DNA of 64,000 nucleotides, from positions 1 through 64,000 of the forward strand of contig JAGXHW010000024.1 in NCBI GenBank assembly GCA_024635995.1. The letters run 5' to 3'. This document shows positions 53,894 through 62,788 of this stretch, piece by piece. This DNA is from Clostridiaceae bacterium (GTDB lineage: Bacteria; Bacillota; Clostridia; Peptostreptococcales; Tindalliaceae). The notes below the pieces were generated by a model that searched no databases, had not been told where the DNA came from, and was given only the letters and a program-made list of their open reading frames with translations. Made by a program: the position numbers and the translations under genes. The first letter of the stretch is position 1, and every line of letters begins with the position of its first letter.

Positions 53894-55063
53894 ATGTATG
53901 ATTTACACGAAAAATCCCCTATACTTGTTTACCCTGACCCAATAATTAATACTAATATGTTATCTGGAGCTATGTTCCTTTATTTTGATAGACCAATTGA
54001 AATATCGTTACCACCTTTGGTAATTACGGAAGGGTCTTATCATATGTTAAAAGTTATTGAAGAAAAAAAACCTGATTGGGCCAGTACTTTTTTTAGGATG
54101 TTCTATACATGGCAGTTGCAAATGAAATGTTGTAGAGAAGTTTTTGAAATGCTTAATCCATTGAAAGGTGAGCACTTAAAATATATATGGACATCATATC
54201 CGGCGAACAAGGTGGCTATGGAAAAGTCCAAGGAATTAATAGATTCATCAAGGTTATCCAACAATGCTTTGAAGAAAATGATAAATCCAATAAATGCTTC
54301 TGGGGAATTGATTCGACATATAATGTTAGAATCATTTCTTGAAGCAGATAAAGATATTTATAAGCTTTTTGACGATTGTAATGTTCTTTTTAAAGAAGAA
54401 TCTATGGATGAACTTCTTGTCAAAAGCTATATATTAAGACTCCATGCTTTAAACTCATTTCCACAAACTTCATCTATAGTTCTTACAAATTATCCAATTT
54501 GGAATAGCTTACTTAATAATGAATTTTCTTCATCACGAAGCGAAGAAAAGTTAATTTCTGAAGGTATCGATAGGGATGTAATTGCATGGGAAATATTTAA
54601 AAATATTATATCACCTAAACTTGACCCTATGGACAAAGATAAAGTGAAGTTTATTACAAAGCTTTTAAAATCAAATAAAGCACAAATTGAGATGTTAAAA
54701 TTAAAATGCTTCAGTCTAGCAGATAAGTTAAAACAAAATAAAAACCTAGGTGAGTTACCAACAAAAGCAATTGAACTGATTAAAAGTGATATCCAAAAAG
54801 AAATTACAGAACTTCTTGAACTTGATAGAAAGGCTTATAGTGATTATTTGACATTCGTATTTTCAGACGAAAAAACCTGGCTAGGATTGGCAGCATTTAT
54901 TGGTGGGATTGGAAGCGGAAGCTCAACCATTACGACAAGCGGCGCAATTGCTACATTATCATTAGTTGGTAGTAAAGCAGTACAATCTTCAAAAAATAGA
55001 AGAGAGAAAATTCATCAAAGTGATTTTGGACTTGTTTATTCAATATCAAAAAAATACTCTTAA
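53894..55063 (+). CDS. Orphan protein with a C-terminal membrane-hairpin-like segment
   Basis: 389 aa, not recognised. Mostly helical. The last 70 residues contain a Gly/Ala/Ser/Thr-rich hydrophobic stretch (WLGLAAFIGGIGSGSSTITT, SGAIATLSLVGSKA) that could insert as a helical hairpin. This is a feature of several abortive-infection effectors that permeabilise membranes, though here it is only suggestive. The ATG at 53894 follows AGGAGTGGTTTT; an upstream TTG is less likely. It ends just where a GIY-YIG gene has lost its 5' end, so it may have arrived in the event that truncated that gene. Confidence 0.7.
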   Translation: MYDLHEKSPILVYPDPIINTNMLSGAMFLYFDRPIEISLPPLVITEGSYHMLKVIEEKKPDWASTFFRMFYTWQLQMKCCREVFEMLNPLKGEHLKYIWTSYPANKVAMEKSKELIDSSRLSNNALKKMINPINASGELIRHIMLESFLEADKDIYKLFDDCNVLFKEESMDELLVKSYILRLHALNSFPQTSSIVLTNYPIWNSLLNNEFSSSRSEEKLISEGIDRDVIAWEIFKNIISPKLDPMDKDKVKFITKLLKSNKAQIEMLKLKCFSLADKLKQNKNLGELPTKAIELIKSDIQKEITELLELDRKAYSDYLTFVFSDEKTWLGLAAFIGGIGSGSSTITTSGAIATLSLVGSKAVQSSKNRREKIHQSDFGLVYSISKKYS

Positions 55064-55070
55064 GTAATAT

Positions 55071-55499
55071 TTGGCTAATTGGACAGGGGTGGCCTATAAA
55101 ATACCCCGCACCGAAATAGATAACTGTAAAGAACGGCACGACCTTAAGCAGAGCGGTATTTATTTTCTGTTCGAGGTCTCCGACCAAACGGGTGATAATG
55201 TGGTGTACATTGGCCAGGCAAGGTCCAGAAAGAACGGGGAAGGCATACTGAATCGCTTGCAGGAGCATAAGCGCAATCCGGAGAAAGATTATTGGACAGA
55301 GACCATTGTGTTTACCACATCCAACAATTCCTTTGGGCCAACAGAGATCAGTTACCTAGAGAATCGTTTTTGCAAACTGGCTACGGAGACAAATCGATAC
55401 CTGGTTAAAAATGGAAATGACCCCACCCTTGGCAATATCACAGAAGAAAAAGAAAGTGAAATGGAGGAGTTTGTTGATTATGCCAACGATTTGTTTTAG
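55071..55499 (+). pseudogene. GIY-YIG nuclease family gene, truncated at the 5' end and probably the 3' end
   Basis: 142 codons from a TTG. The GIY-YIG core is present (SGIYFLFEVSDQ, VVYIGQARSRKNGEGILNRL, with the Glu in ISYLENRFCKLA). The family normally has about 25 residues before NWTGVAYKIPRTE; here an in-frame stop lies two codons upstream. The DUF4357-containing C-terminal third of the usual 280-300 aa protein is also missing, replaced by a stop after EEFVDYANDLF. There is no ribosome site. A short active nuclease cannot be excluded, since the catalytic core is intact. Confidence 0.7.
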
Positions 55500-56005
55500 C
55501 GATAAAGTAAACGATCGAATGATTTTCATTGTTGAAGAGCACTAGGAACAAATTGAGTCCAACCATTATGAAAGCGTTCATAGAAATGCTGAACTTTAAA
55601 AGAAGCTATCATATGCTTTATGCAGTGTTAGGAGCCGCCTGGAGCGTTGCCATTTTAATGGTTCAATTCTCCATTTAAACGGGTTCCTGACTATCATCAA
55701 CACATCGTATGGGCTCTTTTGGTTCAAACAGCGTTAAGCCTATATTATCCCTGCTATTGGTTCCATCCCTTTTGCCCAAGGGCTAGTCATTGCAGTTCTG
55801 ACTGCGATGATCACTATCGGAGGAGCTTTGATTATGGCCAGATACGAAGCTGGATGGCCAAGCTCGACTTTAGGGGCAGGTGATTTTATATTAAAAATTG
55901 AAAATCAGATTACAAATTGGATATTATTCCTGAGTATACCATTAGTCTGATGCGATGATATCGCAAATCCGGATACCCTGAAATATACAAATGGAAGTAA
56001 TCTTG
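55500..56005. other. Decayed sequence with a membrane-protein remnant
   Basis: Broken frames encode hydrophobic pieces such as MLYAVLGAAWSVAILMVQFS (near 55615) and GLVIAVLTAMITIGGALIM (near 55780). They are interrupted by stops and frameshifts and have no start or ribosome site. The original gene is not identifiable. Confidence 0.45.
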
Positions 56006-56278
56006 ATGATTGAATTAGAAGTAAAAATTGAATATTTAGAAAAAATGTATAATCAAACTTTAACTCATGTCAATAATAGCATTAATTTATTCTGGATTAT
56101 ATTATTCGGTTTTATATCAATTGCAGGTATTGCTTTGTATTTTGTTGCAAAGTCAGCAATTGAGACTGGGATAAAAAATGGAATTTCTGAACTTAAGAGT
56201 GAGAATGAGAAAACTAGAAAAGAAGTTGAAAATATTTTTGAAATCCTTGATATAATGCTTGATGCTGATAAAGAATAA
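56006..56278 (+). CDS. Small membrane protein with coiled coil
   Basis: 90 aa. A short N-terminal helix (IELEVKIEYLEKMYNQTLTH) precedes one transmembrane segment (LFWIILFGFISIAGIALYFV) and a charged coiled-coil tail (ELKSENEKTRKEVENIFEIL). The ATG follows GGAAG. The family is not recognised; similar small anchored coiled coils are frequent in clostridial mobile regions. Confidence 0.6.
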   Translation: MIELEVKIEYLEKMYNQTLTHVNNSINLFWIILFGFISIAGIALYFVAKSAIETGIKNGISELKSENEKTRKEVENIFEILDIMLDADKE

Positions 56279-56498
56279 GACAGACCATATATACACCTAT
56301 TTCAATAAGTTGCTTTCTAATAGGGGTTTGTATACATTGACAGAGCAGCTAATATAAGCCCTTGATGTTCGGTAATGACGTAATAAAGCATATTTACAGT
56401 ATAGCGCGGTGAAATAGTATAAAGATCGCCACTAAGACATAGGGCCTGTATAAAGTATAAGGAATCTCAAAGAAATATATTAGATAGGGAGGGTTACT

Positions 56499-57362
56499 GT
56501 GTTTAGTAGAAAATCTGCTCTTTTACTAAGTGAAATTTATAATAGGGAGTTTAGAAATTATCGATATAGTGGAAATAATAGAACGAAAAGCTATTTTAAT
56601 GATTTGAGCAAGTTATATGATTTTTTGTATACTCATGATTATTCAGTTTGGTTTTGTAATAAAGTGAAGCTACTCAATACATATGGCGATCGTCAAATTA
56701 AAGAGTTTATCATGAAGTTGCATACAGGGGAAACTCAATATAGTGCAACTACAAATTGGAACTAGGAGCAACGGAAAGAATTAGGACAATCATATTTAAT
56801 CAATTTAGCTGAAGATATGTTAACTGAGACTAAAGATGAGGAGTTGATCCGTTCTTTGGAATTAGACGGATTCCAGTTAAAAAATGGGAAACTTATTTAT
56901 ACGGAAGTGGAAATACTTGATACTAATAAGGAAACTGGAATACTAGAGGAACTGTATGGGTCCTTAGGATTGAACAACAAAGAAACTGCTTTGCATCATT
57001 TAAATCTGTCGGTCGAACATTATATTAATGGAAAATGGGACGATAGTATCTCTAATTCTAGAAAGTTCATGGAGTGTTGTCTTAGAGAAATTGCTAGTCT
57101 GCATAGTTTGAAAAAACATAACATGGAATTGCCAAACAGAAACTATGAAAGCCCTAGGGATGTAAGAGATTATCTCGAAAGGGAAAATTTACTTGAAACT
57201 AAAGAAAAGAATGCTACTGCTGCAATCTATGGATTACTTAGTAATACTGGATCTCACCCATACATTGCTGATAGTGATCAGGCTAGATTATTAAGACATT
57301 TATCTCTTACACTTTCTCAATTTGTAATGTTAAGATTAGAGGGTTTTATTAACCAGGATTAA
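56499..57362 (+). pseudogene. Orphan gene split by an in-frame amber codon
   Basis: From the GTG behind GGGAGGG the frame runs 88 codons to TAG at 56763-56765 and then stays open without any frame change for another 199 codons. Sequence on both sides (HTGETQYSATTNWN, stop, EQRKELGQSYLINLAEDML) reads as one helical protein of about 287 residues. The second half has LELDGFQLKNGKLIYTEVEI, a strand-turn typical of AbiJ-like and Swt1/HEPN-associated abortive infection proteins. A helical C-terminus (KWDDSISNSRKFMECCLREI) follows. It could be a nonsense mutant, two proteins (second start ATG 56817), or read through. No catalytic motif is certain. Confidence 0.6.
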
Positions 57363-57545
57363 ATATTACAGAATCGCGTTCCCAATAATCATACGGAGAG
57401 TTTGATACAATTTAATGAGGCCGCAGTTCGCTGTATTTTGCAGGGTAAGTGAGTCTTTGAGGGGCAAGGTTAGAAGTAGAGGCAGATCAGTTTTATAAAA
57501 AGCAAAGTACTATACGCGGATATCATTTAACTTCTATAAGCAAGG

Positions 57546-58184
57546 GTGATAGAGTTGAACAACGAAGAATACAATGATTCTCTAAGAGAGCGATTACATA
57601 AATTAAGAGAATTGCGAGAAGTAGCAAAATGTCTAGCAAAAGGCATAATCGGAAACACCTTATATAAGGAAGATTTATTTTTCACATCTGCTCTTAATAG
57701 AAGTGTCGCTTTATTGGATGGTATGGTGGATATGTTAAAAACACGAAACTTAACTTGCGTAGGAATTTTGGTACGATCTCAAATTGACAACTGCATGAGG
57801 ATTTTTGCCGCATTCATCGCGGAAGATAAAACTGCTTTTGTAGAAGGTTTTCTTGGCGGGAAAAAGATTAGTGATTTTAAGGATGATCGCGGAAACAAGA
57901 TGAAGGATGTTGTTCTAAGAGAAAGATTAGAGGCATATGATTCTCGAATTAGTGACGTATACAAGAAATCTTCAGGGTACATCCATTTATCAGATGTAGC
58001 TTTTTATACGAGTGTATGGGCAAAGGACAATCATCAAATTGAATTTTCAGTTGGACTTCCTGTGAGGGAAGAAGCAAATAATATATTATTAGAAGGCTCA
58101 GATGCATTCATACATTACACATTATTAGAGTACCGATTGTTACAGGCAGTGGTAGAATCTAAGAAATGGGTAGATGAAAATTAA
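57546..58184 (+). CDS. Orphan helical protein, DUF5677-like
   Basis: 212 aa, all-helical. The stretch GILVRSQIDNCMRIFAAFIA resembles the RxxxE/D-containing helix of DUF5677 and HEPN-like proteins. GYIHLSDVAFYTSVW has the His expected in that group, but an RxxxxH nuclease motif is not clear. The start is taken as the GTG at 57546; a TTG at 57555 with AAGGGTG before it is equally plausible. The function is unknown; such proteins are frequent passengers of defence islands. Confidence 0.6.
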   Translation: MIELNNEEYNDSLRERLHKLRELREVAKCLAKGIIGNTLYKEDLFFTSALNRSVALLDGMVDMLKTRNLTCVGILVRSQIDNCMRIFAAFIAEDKTAFVEGFLGGKKISDFKDDRGNKMKDVVLRERLEAYDSRISDVYKKSSGYIHLSDVAFYTSVWAKDNHQIEFSVGLPVREEANNILLEGSDAFIHYTLLEYRLLQAVVESKKWVDEN

Positions 58185-58401
58185 TGTCTTTAGACGTGGA
58201 GTTTACATTATACAGTTATGATAAAGGCGCAAATAGAGGATTACTAATAGCCCTGTTATGAAAGAAATAATGTTCGCAATCTGACACCTGATGTTTATGT
58301 TTTGAATGCGCGAGGTTAACTACTATTCAGCAGATATCGGTATTCACTTCCTTAATGTGAAGTGTTTTCCAAATAAATACGTCTGAGGAAGGAGGAGTTA
58401 G

Positions 58402-59394
58402 ATGAATCGTAATAAGTATTCAATAAATCTTAGTGGCATGAGAGTAACAAGTAAGGAAACACCGTATATCATTATGGGAGAGCCGGTCAAAGAAGCTGAT
58501 GAAATGTGTCAACTAAGGATGCAGGTGCCAGAAAATATTAAGTCATATGATAAATTGGGTTATGCAACATCGATAGAGACTATAAGTTTAATTTTCACAC
58601 ATAAAACGATTCGTAGCAGTAATTTATCGAGCGCAAAATTAAATGATAAAATGGAAAAGCAACGAGTTGGCGTATCTCAATTTGCATCCGGACGTTTTAT
58701 CACTTGTTTCACACATAACCATCATGAAAGCATACCATTTTGGGCTTATTATGGTGGAAGCGACAAGACAAAAAAAGTTCAATTGCAGTTTAAAAACTTT
58801 GCCGTTTCATTTAACGATTACATATATACAGATTATGCCCTTGTGGCAGGAGGGAAGAAGGCATTTTTTTGTTCAGATGAATACAATCGTACAATAAATA
58901 ATAATGGAATTATTGGTCAACAGTTAGGATTGCCACCAATAAATGTCGATTTTGACATTAGGAATTGTATAAGAGTCATATCGATGTTTGATGTTGAATA
59001 TGTACCGGCAGAAAGTAGCATCTTTAAAGAGGACTTTTCGTCGACGACAAGTATTAGCTTTGGCAAAGATGATGAGAGAGAAAATGAAATATCTGACTTA
59101 AAGATGTACAAGCCGGGTGTTTTGGGTAGGCAGAAATCAAATCCATGGGATTATGAGCTTGAAACAAGAATAATGAGCATTTTGAAAGATCAGGAGTTTT
59201 CCGCGTGGGAATATATCGACCTTAGGCTCAAGGATGAAGTGTTTCGAGATCTTATTATTGTGCTGAGCCCTTGGATTGGAGAAGCACATGAAGAGGAGGT
59301 AAAAAGAATCATTAATGATAGTGCGTTAAGCATAGACATTAAGGAAAGTATAAAAATTGTTAATAGTGTTGTAGAAGGAACATTAAATCTATGA
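58402..59394 (+). CDS. DUF2971-like protein
   Basis: 330 aa. The pieces SQFASGRFITCFTHNHHESI, PFWAYYGG and NPWDYELETRIM follow the order and spacing of DUF2971 proteins (cytoplasmic, unknown biochemical activity, common in defence and mobile regions). The ATG follows GGAAGGAGGAGTTAG, a strong ribosome site. It stands about 160 bp upstream of the Argonaute gene on the same strand, with no terminator evident between them, so joint expression is possible. Confidence 0.68.
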   Translation: MNRNKYSINLSGMRVTSKETPYIIMGEPVKEADEMCQLRMQVPENIKSYDKLGYATSIETISLIFTHKTIRSSNLSSAKLNDKMEKQRVGVSQFASGRFITCFTHNHHESIPFWAYYGGSDKTKKVQLQFKNFAVSFNDYIYTDYALVAGGKKAFFCSDEYNRTINNNGIIGQQLGLPPINVDFDIRNCIRVISMFDVEYVPAESSIFKEDFSSTTSISFGKDDERENEISDLKMYKPGVLGRQKSNPWDYELETRIMSILKDQEFSAWEYIDLRLKDEVFRDLIIVLSPWIGEAHEEEVKRIINDSALSIDIKESIKIVNSVVEGTLNL

Positions 59395-59554
59395 AAATGC
59401 GCCTCGTTTCTTCACGAAATTGCCGCATTACTTATTAAGATCACAGTGCGAAGTTCTGGACGCGGATCGCCACAGTTATTGCCAACTATAGAGAGGCACA
59501 GGACTGGCTTCGGTTGAACCGTAACTGATGGAAGTTATTTAAAGGAGGCCGAAG

Positions 59555-62500
59555 ATGCAGACTTTGAGGTTCGACGAGTTGTTGCGCTCGTTTAAACAGA
59601 ATAAAGATACTCCACATTCTCTGTTATTAGGTGCTGGAGCATCAGTTGAATCTGGTGTTCCGTCTGCATCTGACTGCATCTGGGAGTGGAAACGAGAGAT
59701 TTTCCTGTCGCAAAATACATCTTTTGTCGACACATATAGCAATATCAAAGTAGACAGTGTACGCTGTGCTGTTCAGCTTTGGCTCGACAACAAGGGTGGG
59801 TTCCCCGCTAACGGTTCTGAAGAAGAATACTCGTTCTATGCTGAAAAAGCATATCCCATTCCAGATGACCGTCGCAGGTATTTTCAGCATTTGGTAACTG
59901 GAGTAAATCCGAGCCTCGGTTATCATCTTATAGCTTTACTTGCCGAGAACGGCTTATTTAAGAGCGTTTGGACTACTAATTTTGACGGCCTCATGTTGAA
60001 ATGCGCTCATAAATATAATCTAAGTCCTATAGAAGTGACTGCCGAGACATCTGATCGCGTTTATCGAGGCGATGTAGATGGTGAATTGCTCTGCATTGCC
60101 CTCCATGGTGATTACAAGTACGGTGCGTTGAAAAACACAACATCTGAGTTGGACACGCAAAATGACGTGTTCGTTAGCACAATCAGTCACGAACTGGCAA
60201 ATCGAGATTTGCTTGTCATCGGTTATAGCGGTCGTGATAAATCCCTAATGACTGCTTTGGCTTCGGCATATCAGACAAAGGGTAATGGCAAGTTGTTTTG
60301 GTGTGGCTATGGAAACAATGCCCCTGCTCCAGTAATGGATTTAATTAAAATAGTAAATGAAAGCGGACGTAGTGCCTATTATGTGTCTACTGATGGATTC
60401 GATAAAACAGTTTACAGCCTTACTCGCCATTGCATGAGTGAGGAAGCTGATTTTTTGCGCAGAATTGACGCGATTAAAATAGAGTTAGGATCTTCTGTTT
60501 TTGAAACCACCAGTAAATTTGAATTATCGTCCGCAAAAATTGGAAAAATAACTAATACTAATATCTTTCCAATTGCATTCCCTAAAAACTGTTATCAGTT
60601 TACAGTTAAATACAATCAAGGCGAAAAACCGTGGGATTTCTGTAAAAGCCTTGCCTCTAAGGGTGTTATGGCTGTGCCTCTTAAAGGCTTTTTATATGCA
60701 TGGGGTGAAAAAGACAAAATACAGAATTTCTGCAGTGGCAGGATAATGGGCGAGTTATCTTTGACTCCTTTTACACGCGAAAATCCAATGAAGAATGGTA
60801 CGTTTAACGAACTGCTTCTCAAAACAGTTACTGCGATAGTTGGAACAGTTAATTCGTTACCTTATTCCAAGGATAAGGTTTGGGATACAACTCAAATAAT
60901 CAACAAGCACGTAGGCATTCGTACAATAATAGGATACAAGGGTGTTCGTTTGGCCCTATTTTTTGATACGAAGTACACTTATGTAACGGTGACACCGACA
61001 TTTATGTACGATTCGGATATTAACCTAAGCCGTGAAGAAAAAAAGCAATTCGCCGACAGTTTTACTGTCGAAGTAAATTCGGGCAAGCCAAATCTAAATG
61101 TTTATGAATACATCGACAAATGGGCTAACCGTCTGTTTGGGACAAATGGGATAAAGACAACCTTTCCACCAAACTCAGCAACTAGCTTTGCATTCAATAT
61201 TCGTCCAAACAACGCAATCCTTGGAGCATCGACCGGTTCCCGATATCAAGTTAGACTACCTCAAACGATAAGCAAAAAGCGGATTGTATTTAGGGGTACG
61301 GAATGCCGCGATACCGAATTGGTATTCTTTAACCCAGCCCAAAAACGTATGGTGACTGATTTCCACCCTATGCGTGGATTGAAAAACAACGCACCGTTTG
61401 ACCATTCGCTTAACAACAATGTCCTGCGTTCATCAATTTCGTTGGGTGTAATATGCCCATCAGCCCATAATCAGAGATTTTACAGCTTTCTTAATCAGTT
61501 GAACAGCCGGCAAGGCGTGAAATATAACTTAGAATACGTAATCCCATTCTCAGGTTTTTTTGAGGCGTATAAAACAAATTTATACATACCCACACCAAAT
61601 ACGAATACATGGTTAGATGTAACGATTCCTCATAAGCACAGTATTAATGATACCGCTGTACAACTCGGAAAGTCGATTTGCCAAAGTCTTGACCGACTAA
61701 GTTCTTCATCTGTGGATGTCGCATTAATTTACATTCCCAAAGAATACGATCCTCTATCTAGTTATGTTGACGAAAATGAAAACTTCGATTTGCATGACTA
61801 TGTTAAGGTATATGCTGCACAAAGGAATATTGCAACTCAATTTGTGAGAGAGAAAACATTAGAAAGTGATATGAACTGTCAGATAATGTGGGCTTTGTCT
61901 TTAGCAATATATGTGAAGTCAAGTCGTATACCATGGGTTATTTCCGGCATTAAAAATGATACGGCTTTTGCGGGTATTGGCTACAGCCTTAGCCGAACCG
62001 GGAGCAGTTCCAACGTAGTGGTTGGTTGTAGTCATGTGTATTCTGCGGATGGGCAAGGAATGAAATACAAACTATCCAGAATTGATGACTGTACATTTGA
62101 CCGCAAAAAAAATCCATATTTATCAGAAGATGAGGCTTATCGTCTGGGTCTAAACATTAAGGAATTGTTTTACAAATCGTTTTCTGAAATGCCCAAGCGG
62201 GTGGTTATTCACAAGAGGACACCGTTCCGTCGTGACGAAATCAAAGGTTTTGTAACATGCCTATCAAGTGCGGGCATTAATGACATCGACCTTTTGGAAA
62301 TTACACTTGAAAATGACTTGAAATGTTTTGAGTTCACTAGAAATATGGATGCAATTGATGGTTTCCCTGTTCGCCGTGGCTTGTGCTTCCCTCTGAATGA
62401 CAATACGATGTATTTGTATACTCACGGGATTGCACCGTCGGTGAGGAATCCGAACTATCGATATATTCAAGGAGGCAAGACCATACCTCTACCGCTAAAA

Positions 62501-62698
62501 ATTGTTAAACACCATGGTAACGGTACTATATCACAAATCGCTACTGAAATTCTTGGTTTGTCGAAAATGAACTGGAACAGTTTCGGTTTGTATTCAAAAC
62601 TGCCGTGTACTATTGATTCATCTAATGAGATAGCAAAAATCGGCAGATTGCTTTCTCAGTATGAAGGGTCAATCTATGACTACAGATATTTTATGTAG
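59555..62698 (+). CDS. Single-chain SIR2-APAZ-PIWI short prokaryotic Argonaute
   Basis: 1047 aa. Residues about 15-310 are a SIR2-family NADase: GAGASVESGVPSASD (about 27), TTNFDGLMLK (about 140), catalytic His in ALHGDYKYG (about 184), GYSGRDKSLM. About 330-650 is an APAZ-like region (PLKGFLYAWGEKDKIQNF). About 660-1047 is MID-PIWI: HDYVKVYAAQRNIATQFV and CQIMWALSLAIYVKSSRIPW form the 5'-phosphate pocket of the guide. The PIWI positions that carry catalytic Asp read FAGIGYSLSR and VVIHKRTPF, so slicing is lost, as in short Argonautes. Known SIR2-APAZ/Ago systems use guide-directed DNA recognition to trigger NAD depletion; most are two proteins and some are fused as here. The ATG follows AAAGGAGGCCGAAG. 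A GHKL ATPase gene follows. Confidence 0.92.
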   Translation: MQTLRFDELLRSFKQNKDTPHSLLLGAGASVESGVPSASDCIWEWKREIFLSQNTSFVDTYSNIKVDSVRCAVQLWLDNKGGFPANGSEEEYSFYAEKAYPIPDDRRRYFQHLVTGVNPSLGYHLIALLAENGLFKSVWTTNFDGLMLKCAHKYNLSPIEVTAETSDRVYRGDVDGELLCIALHGDYKYGALKNTTSELDTQNDVFVSTISHELANRDLLVIGYSGRDKSLMTALASAYQTKGNGKLFWCGYGNNAPAPVMDLIKIVNESGRSAYYVSTDGFDKTVYSLTRHCMSEEADFLRRIDAIKIELGSSVFETTSKFELSSAKIGKITNTNIFPIAFPKNCYQFTVKYNQGEKPWDFCKSLASKGVMAVPLKGFLYAWGEKDKIQNFCSGRIMGELSLTPFTRENPMKNGTFNELLLKTVTAIVGTVNSLPYSKDKVWDTTQIINKHVGIRTIIGYKGVRLALFFDTKYTYVTVTPTFMYDSDINLSREEKKQFADSFTVEVNSGKPNLNVYEYIDKWANRLFGTNGIKTTFPPNSATSFAFNIRPNNAILGASTGSRYQVRLPQTISKKRIVFRGTECRDTELVFFNPAQKRMVTDFHPMRGLKNNAPFDHSLNNNVLRSSISLGVICPSAHNQRFYSFLNQLNSRQGVKYNLEYVIPFSGFFEAYKTNLYIPTPNTNTWLDVTIPHKHSINDTAVQLGKSICQSLDRLSSSSVDVALIYIPKEYDPLSSYVDENENFDLHDYVKVYAAQRNIATQFVREKTLESDMNCQIMWALSLAIYVKSSRIPWVISGIKNDTAFAGIGYSLSRTGSSSNVVVGCSHVYSADGQGMKYKLSRIDDCTFDRKKNPYLSEDEAYRLGLNIKELFYKSFSEMPKRVVIHKRTPFRRDEIKGFVTCLSSAGINDIDLLEITLENDLKCFEFTRNMDAIDGFPVRRGLCFPLNDNTMYLYTHGIAPSVRNPNYRYIQGGKTIPLPLKIVKHHGNGTISQIATEILGLSKMNWNSFGLYSKLPCTIDSSNEIAKIGRLLSQYEGSIYDYRYFM

Positions 62699-62788
62699 TC
62701 AATGTGCGATGATAAGTGGTTGGCATTCGCTCTGTAAACTACCTTTGGGCATCGCAGGTACCATCAACCCCTTGGAGGTAATTCTATA

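Noticed and set aside
56763..56765. TAG as pyrrolysine
   Set aside because: No Pyl genes or methylamine enzymes in the window; a nonsense mutation is simpler.
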